Notes: generated by a model not told the origin, from the letters alone. Shown: positions 27,349 through 39,366, counted from the first letter of the stretch. The stretch: 64,000 nucleotides of DNA from Pseudomonadota bacterium (GCA_018242215.1 JAFECG010000024.1:1-64000); one strand, 5' to 3'. Numbers and translations: made by a program.

Positions 27349-29967
27349 ATGGCTGTGAAGCAGAATGAGGCTCCCCAGCCGACCGCATCGGGACCGGGGT
27401 TGCTCGAGCGATTCGACTGGTCAGTTCTCGGGGCGATCGTTGCGCTGGCAGCATTTTCCTATGCGGCGACGGTCCTTTACCGAAATCTTGAAGATATCTC
27501 GTGGCCTCAAGTACGCGGGACCATCACGACGTTCCCGGTCGCAGATCTTAGCCTCTCGGCCTTCTTCACCATGCTCTCCTATGCTGCGCTTGTCGGGTAC
27601 GATCTTATTGCCCTTAAGGTCGTCGGCGCCGATCGGGTCCCGCTTCGCATCACGGCGATCACGTCCTTCATCAGCCATGCCGTCACATTCACCTTCGGCT
27701 TCGGAGTGCTGACAGGAGGCGCTGTTCGACTGCGGCTCTACCGGGCGTGGGGCGTCGATACCGATCGCATTCTCGGCATCGTCATGCTTTGCGCGCTCAG
27801 TTTCTGGGCGGGACTAGCTGCAATTGCCGGAATTTGCCTCGCGCTCGATCCACAGTTGGTTGCTGCGTTGGTGGGATTAAGCGTTCCGTCGTGCCGCCTT
27901 GCTGGAACTCTTATTCTGGCAGCCATAGCAGCCTGGCTCGTATTGATTACTATTCGTCCCTTGCGGATCGAGGTTGCCAATTGGCGCCTGCCCCTCCCCG
28001 GCGCGGGCGCCACCGTCGCAGCGATCCTCGTCGGCATGATCGATGTCATCGCGGCGGCGTCCGCTCTCTGGGTGCTGCTTCCGCACGATCTGCACATCAC
28101 CATTCCAGGGTTCTTCGTCGTATTTGCGCTAGCGACGGTGCTTGGGGTCGTCAGTCATGTTCCCGGCGGACTGGGCGTCTTCGATGCCGTCATCCTTCTC
28201 GGCGTCGCGAAACATCCGACCGGTGAACTGGTCGGATCGCTGGTCCTCTTCCGGCTGATTTATTACATCGCGCCGGTGATCGCGGCCCTGACGATGCTCG
28301 TCGTTCATGAAATCCGCAGTCGGAAAGAGGGTGCGCACCAGGATAGCAGTACGTCGGCGACGATCTTTGAACCCATCATTCCGCCGCTCTCCGCAATCGT
28401 GACATTCTCCGGCGGATTGCTCCTGCTGATCTCCGGGACCCTTCCCTCTCAGCGCACGTGGCTCCTCAGAGAAGTACTGCCGCTGCCGTTTGTCGAAGCA
28501 TCGCATTTCATCGCAAGCCTTGTCGGAACGATGCTCCTCATAATCGCAAATGGCCTTGCCCACCGACTGCGGTCGGCTTGGCAGCTCGCGGTCATCCTGC
28601 TGCTCAGCGGCGCCGTCTTCTCTGTCACGAAAGGTCTCGATTTCCTGGAAGCTTTCGCGTGCCTGATCGCTGCGACCGTTCTCATCGCCGGACACCGGGA
28701 GTTCTACCGCAAGGGCGGCGTGCTGGCTGGACGACTGTCGACGCCCGCGACTCTTGCCGTCTTCATCGCTATCGGCGCATCGATCCTTATCGGTCTCGCA
28801 ATCTATCGCGGCGTTCCCTATGACAATTCGCTCTGGTGGCAATTCGCTTATCACCAGGATGCATCGCGTTTTCTGCGTGCGACCCTTGGGGCTGCGATCA
28901 TCGTCATGATCATCGCGACGTATCAGCTGCTGCACCGGCCGCCAGATACCAGCCACAAAGCTTCGCTTGCAGAGCTTGAGCGTGCGGCCGAGATCACGCG
29001 GCACTCCGAACAGGTGACAGCCGAACTAGCATTCACCGGCGACAAACGCTTCCTCTTCTCACAGACCGGGCATGGTTTCGTGATGTATGGCGTTCGCGGT
29101 TCAACGTGGATTGCCATGGGCGATCCGATCGCGAACGAAAGTGCCGATTTCATCGACTTGGTTTGGCGTTTCAAGGAAAGCGCTGACGAGCAAAGAGGGA
29201 CACCCGTCTTTTACCAGATCACGGCCGATCATCTTCCGGTCTATCTCGACGCCGGCTTCTCGCTCATCAAGCTCGGCGAGGAGGCCTGGGTCGATCTCGA
29301 AAACTTCACCCTTGAAGGAAAAGCCGGTAAGCGCCTGCGTCAGACAAAAATGCGAGCCGAGCGTGCAAATATCACATTCGAAATCATTCCGGCTGCAAGG
29401 ATCGATGGCTTCCTTGGCGCACTAAAGCGCGTTTCGGATGCGTGGCTCGCGCAGCGCGGACATCGCGAAAAGGGATTTTCGCTCGGATTCTGGAACCCAG
29501 ATTATCTCAGGCGTCATGACATCGCCGTGCTTCGACATGATGGCCGCCTCGTGGCCTTTGCGAACCTCTGGGGAAATGCAGCCGCCTCTGCCTGCACACT
29601 CGATTTAATGCGACATGTCCCTGATGCGCCGGAAGGAGCGATGGAATATCTCGTCCTGCGTCTCCTGGAGCAGGCGAAGGCCGAGAGATACAAATGGTTC
29701 AATCTTGGCATGGCTCCGCTCTCGGGTTTGTCTGAACACCGACTTGCGTCGCGATGGGCGCGTGCCGCGAGCCTCTTCTTTCGCTATGGCGACAGGCTTT
29801 ATCACTTCGAAGGCGTCCGAATCTTCAAAAGCAAATTCAAACCGGAATGGCGACCCAAGTATCTCGCATACGAGCATGGTCTACGTTTGCCGCAAACGCT
29901 CTTCGATGTCGCTTCCCTCATCAACGCCAGCGCCCGACGCGCGAGATCTGATGGACTTCGAGAATGA
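27349..29967 (+). CDS. mprF: Bifunctional lysyl-phosphatidylglycerol synthetase/flippase MprF (LpiA)
   Basis: This is a protein of about 872 aa. The N-terminal half has many membrane helices of the flippase domain, including SHAVTFTFGFGVLTGGAVRLR and VVSHVPGGLGVFDAVIL. The C-terminal about 330 residues form the DUF2156/GNAT-like synthase with GYKR-type substrate stretches (SQTGHGFVMYGVRGSTWIAM, FNLGMAPLSGL). It transfers lysine to phosphatidylglycerol, lowering surface negative charge. In rhizobia the orthologue lpiA is acid-inducible. Its TGA overlaps the acvB start (ATGA), the classic lpiA-acvB/atvA pair. Confidence 0.93.
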   Translation: MAVKQNEAPQPTASGPGLLERFDWSVLGAIVALAAFSYAATVLYRNLEDISWPQVRGTITTFPVADLSLSAFFTMLSYAALVGYDLIALKVVGADRVPLRITAITSFISHAVTFTFGFGVLTGGAVRLRLYRAWGVDTDRILGIVMLCALSFWAGLAAIAGICLALDPQLVAALVGLSVPSCRLAGTLILAAIAAWLVLITIRPLRIEVANWRLPLPGAGATVAAILVGMIDVIAAASALWVLLPHDLHITIPGFFVVFALATVLGVVSHVPGGLGVFDAVILLGVAKHPTGELVGSLVLFRLIYYIAPVIAALTMLVVHEIRSRKEGAHQDSSTSATIFEPIIPPLSAIVTFSGGLLLLISGTLPSQRTWLLREVLPLPFVEASHFIASLVGTMLLIIANGLAHRLRSAWQLAVILLLSGAVFSVTKGLDFLEAFACLIAATVLIAGHREFYRKGGVLAGRLSTPATLAVFIAIGASILIGLAIYRGVPYDNSLWWQFAYHQDASRFLRATLGAAIIVMIIATYQLLHRPPDTSHKASLAELERAAEITRHSEQVTAELAFTGDKRFLFSQTGHGFVMYGVRGSTWIAMGDPIANESADFIDLVWRFKESADEQRGTPVFYQITADHLPVYLDAGFSLIKLGEEAWVDLENFTLEGKAGKRLRQTKMRAERANITFEIIPAARIDGFLGALKRVSDAWLAQRGHREKGFSLGFWNPDYLRRHDIAVLRHDGRLVAFANLWGNAAASACTLDLMRHVPDAPEGAMEYLVLRLLEQAKAERYKWFNLGMAPLSGLSEHRLASRWARAASLFFRYGDRLYHFEGVRIFKSKFKPEWRPKYLAYEHGLRLPQTLFDVASLINASARRARSDGLRE

Positions 29968-31361
29968 CTTTAAAGATGCCAAATCTTGGGAGCCCGCGGT
30001 TCCTCGCTATCGGTACGGCTTTCGTGAGCGCCGTCATCCTATCCGTGTACGCATTCACCCCCCACGCGGGAACGAAGATCGTTTCCCAGAAGCGGTTCGG
30101 CGATGTTCCCGTGCTTTGGCCGGGAAAGGAGCCGCGCGCCTTTGTCGTTCTGATTGCCGATCCTGATGGCGGTTCACGCTCGTACAAATCTATTGCGGAC
30201 CAGCTCGTCAACCGAGGCGCAGCCGTTGCCATTCTCAGTCGCGCAGTCGTCCGGAGCATCCTCTCTACGGCTGGTCAGGCAGGGCAGTGTATCCGGCTCT
30301 TCGGGGATATCGAGGACCTCGTCCGTTTGTCCGAGCGCGACCTGAAAATGCCCGCGTGGGAATCGCCCGTTTTTTTTGGTCTTGGACGTGCCGCGACCGT
30401 TGCCTATCTCGCGCTGGCGCAGGGACCTCCCAACAGCGTGTCGGGTGTCGTCAGTGTCGGTTTTTCTCCTGATCTCGCTTCAAGCGCACCGTTCTGTAGC
30501 GGGGCTCCGCTCGTCGGATCGAAAGACGGCCATTTCGAATATGGGCCGACGGCACTCAACGGGCAGTGGATCACCTTTGCGAAGAGTACCGATGACCCGA
30601 CTCTCAAACCGTTCGTCGGGGCGACGCCTGGCGCAAAGCTTGAAGTCGGCTCCGTGAACGATCACGCGACGTTGGAAAAGGCCATCACGTCCGTCTTCCA
30701 ATTAGGTATTGCGGCGAAAGCCTCACTCAGCGATCTGCCGCTGACTGAACTGCCGGCCGCGACTCCGACCGGCCTCGCAATTTTCATTTCGGGTGACGGC
30801 GGCTGGCGTGACATCGACAAGCAAATTGGCGAGACGCTTTCAGAGCGGGGCATGTCAGTCGTCGGCGTTGACGCTCTTCGCTATTTCTGGAGCAAAAAGG
30901 ATCCGCAAACGATTGCATCAGACATCGGACGGATCGCGCGGCATTATGGCAGCGCCTGGCATGTGGGCGATATCGCGCTGGTGGGATATTCGTTCGGTGC
31001 TGCCACCATTCCGATGGTTTGGGCAAAACTCGATCCCGATCTGCAAAAGAAGATCAAGCTCATCGTTATGCTCGCACCCGAACGGGTGGGCCGGTTCGAA
31101 ATGTCGATGTCGGGCTGGCTCGGAATTCGCTCGGCGGAAGATATCAGCCTCCGTCCGTTTCTGGCGGAACTGCCAAAAGACAAGGTGGTGTGTATCTATA
31201 GTGCCGAGGAAAAGACCGACGGAACGACCGGATGTACGTTGCCCGAGCTGTCCGGCGCCGCGCTCATTGAAAGAACCGGAGGGCACCATTTCGGCGGGGC
31301 GTATAAGGCGCTTGCGCAATTGATCCTCGACCGCTGGGCCGTCATCGAAGCAAAACGCTAG
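29964..31361 (+). CDS. acvB: AcvB/VirJ-family periplasmic serine hydrolase
   Basis: This 465-aa protein has an N-terminal signal-anchor (residues about 10-30). The C-terminal half is a VirJ-type alpha/beta hydrolase with LAIFISGDGGWRDIDKQIG, the nucleophile elbow GYSFG and a His in GGHHFGG. AcvB of Agrobacterium hydrolyses lysyl-phosphatidylglycerol, balancing MprF; the rhizobial homologue atvA is needed for acid tolerance. It is translationally coupled to mprF and ends 1 bp before the stop of the convergent atpG. Confidence 0.9.
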   Translation: MTLKMPNLGSPRFLAIGTAFVSAVILSVYAFTPHAGTKIVSQKRFGDVPVLWPGKEPRAFVVLIADPDGGSRSYKSIADQLVNRGAAVAILSRAVVRSILSTAGQAGQCIRLFGDIEDLVRLSERDLKMPAWESPVFFGLGRAATVAYLALAQGPPNSVSGVVSVGFSPDLASSAPFCSGAPLVGSKDGHFEYGPTALNGQWITFAKSTDDPTLKPFVGATPGAKLEVGSVNDHATLEKAITSVFQLGIAAKASLSDLPLTELPAATPTGLAIFISGDGGWRDIDKQIGETLSERGMSVVGVDALRYFWSKKDPQTIASDIGRIARHYGSAWHVGDIALVGYSFGAATIPMVWAKLDPDLQKKIKLIVMLAPERVGRFEMSMSGWLGIRSAEDISLRPFLAELPKDKVVCIYSAEEKTDGTTGCTLPELSGAALIERTGGHHFGGAYKALAQLILDRWAVIEAKR

Positions 31362-31362
31362 A

Positions 31363-32193
31363 CTAGTTGCGCTTCCGACGGCGGGCGGCCGTGCCGGAAG
31401 CCAGTTCGATGATCTCGTCCGTGATCTCGTCCTGCCGCAGAACACGCTGACGTGCCCTAAGCGTTTGGAGCTGTCGATCGATCTCACGATGTGCCGATGC
31501 CATCGCTTCCATACGCGCCTCGTTTTCGGCCGCAAAGGCGTTGAGTGCGGCGGCGCAGAGCTCGGCGTGGATATAGTCCGCTGTAAGATCTGCAAGCACT
31601 GCAGAGGGTTTCAAATTGAGTAGCGGCGCAGCGCCACCACGGTTCCTTGCGAACGCTTGGGGGTCGAGTGGAAAAAGCGGGCGCCGCTTAAGACCTTTTT
31701 GGGCGTACCATGCTTCGAGACGTCCGACTTCCCCCGATGCGATACGCGCATAAAGCTCTTCGACCAGGCGGTCGGCGAAACGCGGGATGCTTGCGGGATG
31801 CGCGGGCATCGCGCCTTGCCACAAGGGCTTGAGACCTCGTTCAATGGCAAGCATTGCTCCCCGTGTCCCGACGATGAAAACATTATCGTCCCTAAGGTCC
31901 GTAATGGCCGCGTCCAACAGCGCTCGGCTAAATGGTCCTGCAAATCCCTGTTCGGCGAGAAACAGAACCACGAGCCGTTGGCCGCTCGAGGGCGCATTAT
32001 CGCTCGTCGGTAAGAGCGCCAACGTTCGTCCGATCGCGTTGGCAAGGCTCTCGGCATAAAGATCCACTGCTACAAGACCCATTCGCGCCTGCTGCGCACG
32101 GGCACCGGCGATTCCCCGCATCGCATTCACGACCGTTCCCAACTCACGGACGCCTTCGATCCGAGCGGTGATCTCGGAAAGTCGCTCGGTCAC
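31363..32193 (-). CDS. atpG: N-ATPase gamma subunit AtpG
   Basis: This 276-aa protein is the central rotor shaft. The N-terminal helix [22 protein letters not shown] and the C-terminal helix with [29 protein letters not shown] match F1 gamma, though the sequence is divergent, as N-ATPase gammas are. It is the last gene of the operon and overlaps atpA by an ATGA. It converges on acvB with no room for a terminator between. Confidence 0.93.
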   Translation of the reverse strand: MTERLSEITARIEGVRELGTVVNAMRGIAGARAQQARMGLVAVDLYAESLANAIGRTLALLPTSDNAPSSGQRLVVLFLAEQGFAGPFSRALLDAAITDLRDDNVFIVGTRGAMLAIERGLKPLWQGAMPAHPASIPRFADRLVEELYARIASGEVGRLEAWYAQKGLKRRPLFPLDPQAFARNRGGAAPLLNLKPSAVLADLTADYIHAELCAAALNAFAAENEARMEAMASAHREIDRQLQTLRARQRVLRQDEITDEIIELASGTAARRRKRN

Positions 32194-33683
32194 TGCACGA
32201 GATCCTTCAGCATGGACCGCAACTGCGCTTTTCCAGCGTCGTCAAGCCTGCCTGTCGCGTCAATTTGGCGAAGAGCGTCTTCTGCCGAGGCGGTGAGAGC
32301 CTCCTTCAGTTTTCCGCGGAGTTCCACAATTTTTGTGACTGGCATCTCATCCAAAAGCCCGTCTTGCACTGCCGTTACGAGTGCGATCTCTTCCGCGAGC
32401 GACAGCGGCGCAAGCTGAGGCTGAGCGAGGATCGCGCGAATGCGCTCGCCGCGCTTCAACTGCTGCTTCACTCGAGCGTCCGGCATTCCGCCAAAACGCG
32501 TGAACATCTCGAGTTCGAGGAACTGTGCGTAGTCGAGCCTCAAGGTTGCTGCGGTATCCCGCAGGGCGTGGGCCTGCGTCTTGCCGCCGACACGACTGAC
32601 GCTGAGACCGACGTCGACTGCGGGCTTCTGTCCTTCGTAGAAGAGGCGCGCATCAAGCACGATTTGCCCATCGGTGATCGATATGAGGTTCGTTGGAATG
32701 TAGGCGCTCAGGTTGCCGGCATCCGTTTCAGCAATCGGCAGCGCCGTCAGCGATCCACTGCCCTTCACCTTCGAGAGCTTGGACGCCCGCTCGAGCAGTC
32801 GTGCATGGACATAAAATATGTCGCCCGGATAGGCTTCGCGGCCCGGCGACTGATGTGTTAGAAGGGCAATTTCGCGATGGCTTGCAGCGTGCTTTGTCAG
32901 ATCGTCGATTATGACGAGAGCATGCTGGCCCTTGTCCCGAAAGTATTCCGCCATGCTGAAGCCGGCGAAGGGAGCGATCCACTGCAATCCGGGTGTGCTC
33001 GCGGCTTCAGCGACGACGACAATCGCCCGCTCCATTGCACCGTGTGATCGCAAGGCCTTGATGACGCGTGCAACGCTCGCGCTTTTCTGACCCACGGCGA
33101 TATAGACACAGACCATATCGCTCGATTTTTGACTGATGATCGTATCAACCGCGATGGTCGTTTTGCCGGTCGCCCGGTCGCCGATGATCAGCTCGCGCTG
33201 GCCCCGGCCAAGTGCGAACAAGGTATCGATCACCAACGTTCCCGTCTGCACCGGTTCGGTGACGAGATCGCGTTCTATGATGCTTGGAGCCGCGCGCTCG
33301 ATCGGCAACCATTCCTTCGCAGTGAAGGCTTCGCCACCGTCGAGCGGGCGCCCCAGCGGATCGACAACGCGTCCGAGCAGCATTTCGCCGACCGGGACCC
33401 GGACGACGTCACCCGTGCCGAAAACTCTATCTCCTGCTTCAACGCTGTCGGCATCATCGAGCAACACACAACTGATGCGCTCGGCGTCGAGTGCTTGTGC
33501 AAAGCCGAATTGACCCTTCTCGAAGCGAAGCAATTCGTCGAGCCGCACGTCGGCAAGTCCTGACACTTCCGCAATCCCGTCGCCGGCCTGTTCGACCCGG
33601 CCGACCGGTTCCACGTATGGTCCGACCGATGCGGAAGCCGCCTTTCGGCGCGATCTGGCGAGCCAAGCATCGGCCTCACTCAT
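32190..33683 (-). CDS. atpA: N-ATPase alpha subunit AtpA
   Basis: This 497-aa protein has a Walker A at [15 protein letters not shown], a [20 protein letters not shown] stretch, and the [16 protein letters not shown] signature of alpha subunits. The start ATG 33683 ([11 protein letters not shown]) overlaps the atpF stop by 8 bp; the 11 codons upstream are discounted. It forms the catalytic hexamer with AtpD. Confidence 0.95.
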   Translation of the reverse strand: MSEADAWLARSRRKAASASVGPYVEPVGRVEQAGDGIAEVSGLADVRLDELLRFEKGQFGFAQALDAERISCVLLDDADSVEAGDRVFGTGDVVRVPVGEMLLGRVVDPLGRPLDGGEAFTAKEWLPIERAAPSIIERDLVTEPVQTGTLVIDTLFALGRGQRELIIGDRATGKTTIAVDTIISQKSSDMVCVYIAVGQKSASVARVIKALRSHGAMERAIVVVAEAASTPGLQWIAPFAGFSMAEYFRDKGQHALVIIDDLTKHAASHREIALLTHQSPGREAYPGDIFYVHARLLERASKLSKVKGSGSLTALPIAETDAGNLSAYIPTNLISITDGQIVLDARLFYEGQKPAVDVGLSVSRVGGKTQAHALRDTAATLRLDYAQFLELEMFTRFGGMPDARVKQQLKRGERIRAILAQPQLAPLSLAEEIALVTAVQDGLLDEMPVTKIVELRGKLKEALTASAEDALRQIDATGRLDDAGKAQLRSMLKDLVQ

Positions 33684-34404
33684 GCGCCAACTCCGAACGA
33701 ATGCGATCGAGATCATGCCGCCAGCTGTTGCCGACGACGACGTTGGGCGATTCGAGGGCGAAGCCCGCGATTAGGTCCGGATTGAATGCGAACGAAAGGT
33801 CGGGCCTTGTGCCCAGGGCGTCCTCGATAGCCCGCAGGCATTCCTGCTCTTGATCGGGTGTGAGTTCAGTCGCAGCGCTAAGCTTCAGCGGCTGTCCAGC
33901 GAGAGACTGGCGTTCAGACGGCGAAAGCGATTTGATCTGTTTCGCAAGGCCGTCAAGAAACGGAGATTTAAGTACACGCGCGTCGAGTCCGTTCAAAAGG
34001 CGCGTCGCGATTGCGATAGCGAGCGCCGCTGCCTTGTCGTTCAATGCCTTGGTGACATCCAACTTCTCCTTCGCGACGGCAGCCTCCGACGCCGCGCGCA
34101 AAATTTCGATTTCGTCCTTGGCTTTGTCGACTCGAAGGCTTCGTTCTCTCTCGCCGTCCGCGACGGCCTTCGCCAAAACGCCTTCGCGTTCTTTCTGGAT
34201 TCCGGCGCGCTCCGTCGCGACAGCCGCCAACGCCGTCTCGGCAGCGGAGCGCTTCGCCGCTGCATCCGCCAAATCATGAGCTATCGCTGTCTTCCGTTCA
34301 TCGAGGAGCGCTGCAACGGGCTTCCAAAAGAAGTGCCCGAGCAACGCCATCAGAACAGCGACGTTTATGGCCTCGAGCGCCAGCGTCGACCAATCGATCG
34401 TCAT
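33676..34404 (-). CDS. atpF: N-ATPase b subunit AtpF
   Basis: This is a 242-aa protein starting at ATG 34404 ([18 protein letters not shown]), which overlaps the atpE stop (ATGA). One N-terminal membrane helix is followed by a long charged coiled-coil (about residues 35-130) and a C-terminal globular part. N-ATPase operons lack a separate delta gene, and the long AtpF is thought to cover it, which fits the extended C-terminus here. The upstream 115-codon open stretch is atpE read in another frame. Confidence 0.9.
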   Translation of the reverse strand: MTIDWSTLALEAINVAVLMALLGHFFWKPVAALLDERKTAIAHDLADAAAKRSAAETALAAVATERAGIQKEREGVLAKAVADGERERSLRVDKAKDEIEILRAASEAAVAKEKLDVTKALNDKAAALAIAIATRLLNGLDARVLKSPFLDGLAKQIKSLSPSERQSLAGQPLKLSAATELTPDQEQECLRAIEDALGTRPDLSFAFNPDLIAGFALESPNVVVGNSWRHDLDRIRSELAHE

Positions 34405-34646
34405 TTGAGGAGAGGGTTCGCAAACAGCAGCAATAGCGCGATGACAAGGCAGTAGATCGCCATCGTTTCGATCATCGCCAGTCCGACGAAGAGCGTACGC
34501 GATATGGTATTCGCAGCTTCGGGCTGGCGGGCGATTGCATCCATGGCGGCGGCAACGGCCCTGCCCTCGGCAAGCGCAGGCCCGATGGCGCCAAACGACA
34601 CGGTAATTGCGGCGCCAATGATACTCGCGAAGGATAGCCAATTCAT
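34401..34646 (-). CDS. atpE: N-ATPase c (rotor ring) subunit AtpE
   Basis: This 81-aa hairpin has two membrane helices and the polar loop ARQPEA. The ion-binding carboxylate is Glu60 in MIETMAIY. A second carboxylate, Glu27, lies where Na+-binding c subunits of Ilyobacter have Gln32, and Tyr65 aligns with Tyr70 of that set. Thr61 aligns with Ser66, while Met62 replaces the ligand-neighbouring Thr67. N-ATPases were proposed as Na+ pumps, but one studied N-type c-ring is proton-specific, so the ion is open. Confidence 0.94.
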   Translation of the reverse strand: MNWLSFASIIGAAITVSFGAIGPALAEGRAVAAAMDAIARQPEAANTISRTLFVGLAMIETMAIYCLVIALLLLFANPLLK

Positions 34647-35338
34647 GCAGTCGGCCTTTCATGTTCCTTTTCGCGTGGTTTGCCTTCACTGAGCGCGCCA
34701 GCGATGAAGACCATTGCGAGCACCGCAAAGATGTAGGCTTGCACGGCACCGGTGAGCAGATCGAGCGCCATCAGCGGAATGGGAACGAGAAGGCCCGCGA
34801 GCGACAACACGATCCCGATGACGAATACGCCGCTCATCACGTTACCGAAGAGGCGGACCAGTAGCGAAAACGTGCGCGTCAGGCTTTCGACGAAGTTGAG
34901 CGGAATCATAAGGGGCGTCGGCGAAGCGAAAGTCGCCAGATATCCCTTCAATCCGCTCGCGCGCACGCCGAAATAGATAACGGCAACGAATACGAGAAGC
35001 GCGAGAGCCGCGTCGGTTTCAATGTGGGCGGTCGGCGGTTCGACGCCCGGTATCAGCTCGGACCAGTTCGCCACGAAAATGAATAGGAACAGCGTGCCGA
35101 TGAAGGCGCGGTATGGCCCCGGTTCGACCTGCATCGTGTCGCGGATCTGGCCGTCGACCGTTTCGACGATCAATTCGAGAAATGCCTGAAGGCGCGATGG
35201 CTGGAAACTCAGTCGCCGCGTCGAAAGCCACGCCCCGACGGTCAACAGCGCCATGATGATCCACGTCACCAGGACCGGTTCCGTTATGGGCAGAGGACCG
35301 ATATGGAAAAGAACTTCGAGTGTCAGCGGCGATTTCAC
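34643..35338 (-). CDS. atpB: N-ATPase a subunit AtpB
   Basis: This protein has 231 aa with a GTG start at 35338 that overlaps the atpR stop (GTGA). Membrane helices include the conserved FSLLVRLFGNVMSG, which holds the essential stator Arg. The open frame extends 59 codons upstream, but that part is atpR in another frame. AtpB forms the ion half-channels against the c-ring. Confidence 0.92.
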   Translation of the reverse strand: MKSPLTLEVLFHIGPLPITEPVLVTWIIMALLTVGAWLSTRRLSFQPSRLQAFLELIVETVDGQIRDTMQVEPGPYRAFIGTLFLFIFVANWSELIPGVEPPTAHIETDAALALLVFVAVIYFGVRASGLKGYLATFASPTPLMIPLNFVESLTRTFSLLVRLFGNVMSGVFVIGIVLSLAGLLVPIPLMALDLLTGAVQAYIFAVLAMVFIAGALSEGKPREKEHERPTA

Positions 35339-35613
35339 GATGCGGCCCTCAGCGCCATGTGCCGCGCAGCGAGAAGTCCCAGCGCGGTGAGCAGAAGCGG
35401 GAGTGCGCCTTCGAGCGCAGTGCAGGTCAACGCAAGCGCGAGAAGGCCGAAACGGAGTGCTGTCGACATGAGTGCCGCCGACGGCCGCTTTTGAATAAGA
35501 TTTGCGGTTCGCCAAACGCCATAGAAATAAAACCGCCCGATGCCAATGCCGACGATCAGGTGCAGCAGCAGGTCAGGCCCTTTCAGAACATCAGGCAGCG
35601 ATGCGAAACTCAT
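35335..35613 (-). CDS. atpR: N-ATPase accessory subunit AtpR
   Basis: This 92-aa protein starts at ATG 35613 (MSFASLPDVL), with an ATGA overlap with atpQ. It has about three hydrophobic segments; the first includes LLLHLIVGIGIGRFYFYGVWRTANL, with conserved-looking Arg residues. AtpR is found only in N-ATPase operons and is thought to sit next to the c-ring. Upstream in-frame Met codons were rejected because they lie in the atpQ coding region. Confidence 0.85.
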   Translation of the reverse strand: MSFASLPDVLKGPDLLLHLIVGIGIGRFYFYGVWRTANLIQKRPSAALMSTALRFGLLALALTCTALEGALPLLLTALGLLAARHMALRAAS

Positions 35614-35890
35614 GCGGTGTTCATCCATCTCCATGCCGACCAACACCCGAGGGCGAGCCCCACAAGAAGGAGCGGGGCGGTCCAAAAAAGTCCGGTCGAG
35701 AACTGCCGGTCGAGCCAACGACCGGCGAATAAGCCGAGCAGCATCGGCGTGACGATGATCCAGCCGAGTACACCGATCTGTGCCAAGCGGTGAGCGACCG
35801 TCGGTTCGCCTTCTCGAAGCCAGCGACGGTAACGCGCGCCACGCACTTCTGCGCTCTTTGCCAAAGGATCCTCGTCTCGGCGGTCATCGC

Positions 35891-35894
<4 letters not shown>
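35610..35894 (-). CDS. atpQ: N-ATPase accessory subunit AtpQ
   Basis: This 94-aa protein has a charged N-terminus and then two membrane helices (GWIIVTPMLLGLFAGRWLD and FWTAPLLLVGLALGCWSAW). It is related to the AtpI/AtpZ group of assembly or ion-uptake proteins. Its place between atpC and atpR is the hallmark order of N-ATPase operons. It is joined to both neighbours by ATGA overlaps. Confidence 0.85.
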
Positions 35895-37782
<1,888 letters not shown>

Positions 37783-37819
37783 TCAAGATGAGGAGACGGC
37801 GAGCCGCGGACATGATTTC

Positions 37820-38959
37820 TTATTTCTTGATCCACGCGGCGATGGCGGGCCAATCATCTTTAAGCGTTCGCGATCCCATGAATAAGCCGATATGGCCGCC
37901 GGGCACGGTCTTCTTCTCGATGAGCCCAGGAGACGTGCCGATGCATTTGCTGGCATCCAGAACCTGCTCTGGCGTGGTGATATCGTCCGCCGCACCGGCC
38001 AGGAGATAAGTAGGACAAACGATCGAACGAAGATCGAGCCGTCTTCCCAGCCCCACGAATTTCCCCTTCGCCAGCCGGTTCTCTTTGAAAATTTGCGTGA
38101 TGACTTCAAGATACCATCGGCCCGGGAGATCGATTGGATTTTCGTACCAGCTTTCGAAATCTTCCTCTTTTGCGACGTATGCGGGCTCGTCGATATGCTC
38201 GTAGAGGTCGACATAATTTTTGAAATAATGTTCTTCGGGATGCATGCTTTTCCAGCCCTGCAGCATGTATCGTCCCCGCATCAAGCCGCCGCCCAATTCA
38301 ACAAGCTCGCGATAGAACGAGATCGGATAGGTCTGCGCCATCCGTTTTATGGGCCCGTTGCCTGCATCGGTATCGATCGGCGCCCCGGCGAGAACGAGCT
38401 TATTCACTTTCTCGGGAAAGCGTGCGGCCAACATCGCGGCCACCCATCCGCCTTGACATAGGCCGATCAGATTGACCTTACCGCCGAGGTCATCGATCGC
38501 GACGACCATCGCCGCAAGATAATCGTCGATCTCCAGGTCCTTCATGTCGTCTGTCGCTGATTTCCAATCTGTCAGCGCGACGTGCTGGATGCCATTGGCC
38601 ATGAGCGTTTCGACGAGGCTCTGGCCCTTGTGATAGTCAGCGATCATCGCGGTGTGACCCGCGAACGGCGCATTCACGAGGGCCGGAATTCCAGACTGCT
38701 CACCATAATCCCGGAGCTCCATGACGCGCAGGTCGAGACGTACTTTGCTGGGGGTCGCGAGTTTCGGCCGCAGTTGCGTGTCGATTTTCAGCTCTTCGCC
38801 GAGAAATTCGAGGTTCCTGACGTAGAGGTCGACACCTTTTTCAGCAAGCCGCTCCGCCAGGATCATCGGCCAGAAGACCGGGACGCTAGGGGACGTCTCG
38901 TGCGACGATGAAATCGGCTTACCGGCGGTTGCCGATCGTTTTGCAGGTGTGTTCCTCAT
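37820..38959 (-). CDS. PhaC-like alpha/beta hydrolase (PHA-synthase-type)
   Basis: This 379-aa protein has the PHA-synthase-type box G-L-C-Q-G-G, with Cys in place of the hydrolase Ser. Other triad members are Asp in LAGAADDITTPEQ and His in PGGHIGLFMG. Length matches class III PhaC (about 355 aa), but no phaE or other PHA gene is near, so polymerase activity is not certain. There is no signal peptide. It lies 100 bp upstream of atpD on the same strand. Confidence 0.75.
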   Translation of the reverse strand: MRNTPAKRSATAGKPISSSHETSPSVPVFWPMILAERLAEKGVDLYVRNLEFLGEELKIDTQLRPKLATPSKVRLDLRVMELRDYGEQSGIPALVNAPFAGHTAMIADYHKGQSLVETLMANGIQHVALTDWKSATDDMKDLEIDDYLAAMVVAIDDLGGKVNLIGLCQGGWVAAMLAARFPEKVNKLVLAGAPIDTDAGNGPIKRMAQTYPISFYRELVELGGGLMRGRYMLQGWKSMHPEEHYFKNYVDLYEHIDEPAYVAKEEDFESWYENPIDLPGRWYLEVITQIFKENRLAKGKFVGLGRRLDLRSIVCPTYLLAGAADDITTPEQVLDASKCIGTSPGLIEKKTVPGGHIGLFMGSRTLKDDWPAIAAWIKK

Positions 38960-39316
38960 GGCGCGGTTTCACCTTCGCTTCACGGTTGAATGAATGGCCC
39001 CGAGCAGATCGCCGGGAAAATCGAGCCTCGTCATTGAGCGAGGTCAGTTTTCGGGTGCGTTTCAGTTAGGTTCGACAGCCGCAGATCGCTACCCATCGGG
39101 GGGATGGCAGCCATTCTCGCGTGCGGGCTGATGCGAAAGCAGAAGCGGTACGGCCGACGGCGCAGCGCGATTATGCGCCTGTCACGGTCGCAGATGGACG
39201 CGCCGTGCTTGGCCGCGATTGATGATTAATCCGCTTTTGTTGTGGGATGCCCTGCGCACCGGTTGCCCCGATGAAATGCAGGGATTGTTTGCCGCAATGA
39301 ACGCGGCCGTCAAAGT
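38960..39316. other. Chromosomal flank left of the integrated element (357 bp)
   Basis: No gene or hairpin is convincing here. Frames crossing into the tRNA fragment are artefacts. This is the original downstream flank of the tRNA-Ala gene. Confidence 0.4.
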
Positions 39317-39366
39317 TGGTGGAGCCGAGGGGAATCGAACCCCTGACCTCTGCAGTGCGATTGCAG
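39317..39366 (-). repeat. Attachment site: 3' fragment of tRNA-Ala(CGC)
   Basis: Read on the minus strand, this stretch gives a tRNA 3' half. It has anticodon stem CTGCA/TGCAG around a loop with anticodon CGC, a 5-nt variable region, a T arm with stem AGGGG/CCCCT around TTCGATT, acceptor strand CGGCTCC, discriminator A and an encoded CCA. The complementary 5' acceptor strand (GGAGCCG) is absent to the right, so the gene is cut within the anticodon arm. The integrase gene begins 172 bp away. This is the displaced tRNA end left by integration. Confidence 0.8.

Noticed and set aside
34405-34749. 115-codon N-terminal extension of atpF
   Set aside because: It is atpE read in another frame; ATG 34404 overlaps the atpE stop as ATGA and gives a normal b subunit.
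35339-35515. 59-codon N-terminal extension of atpB
   Set aside because: It is atpR read in another frame; the GTG at 35338 overlaps the atpR stop.
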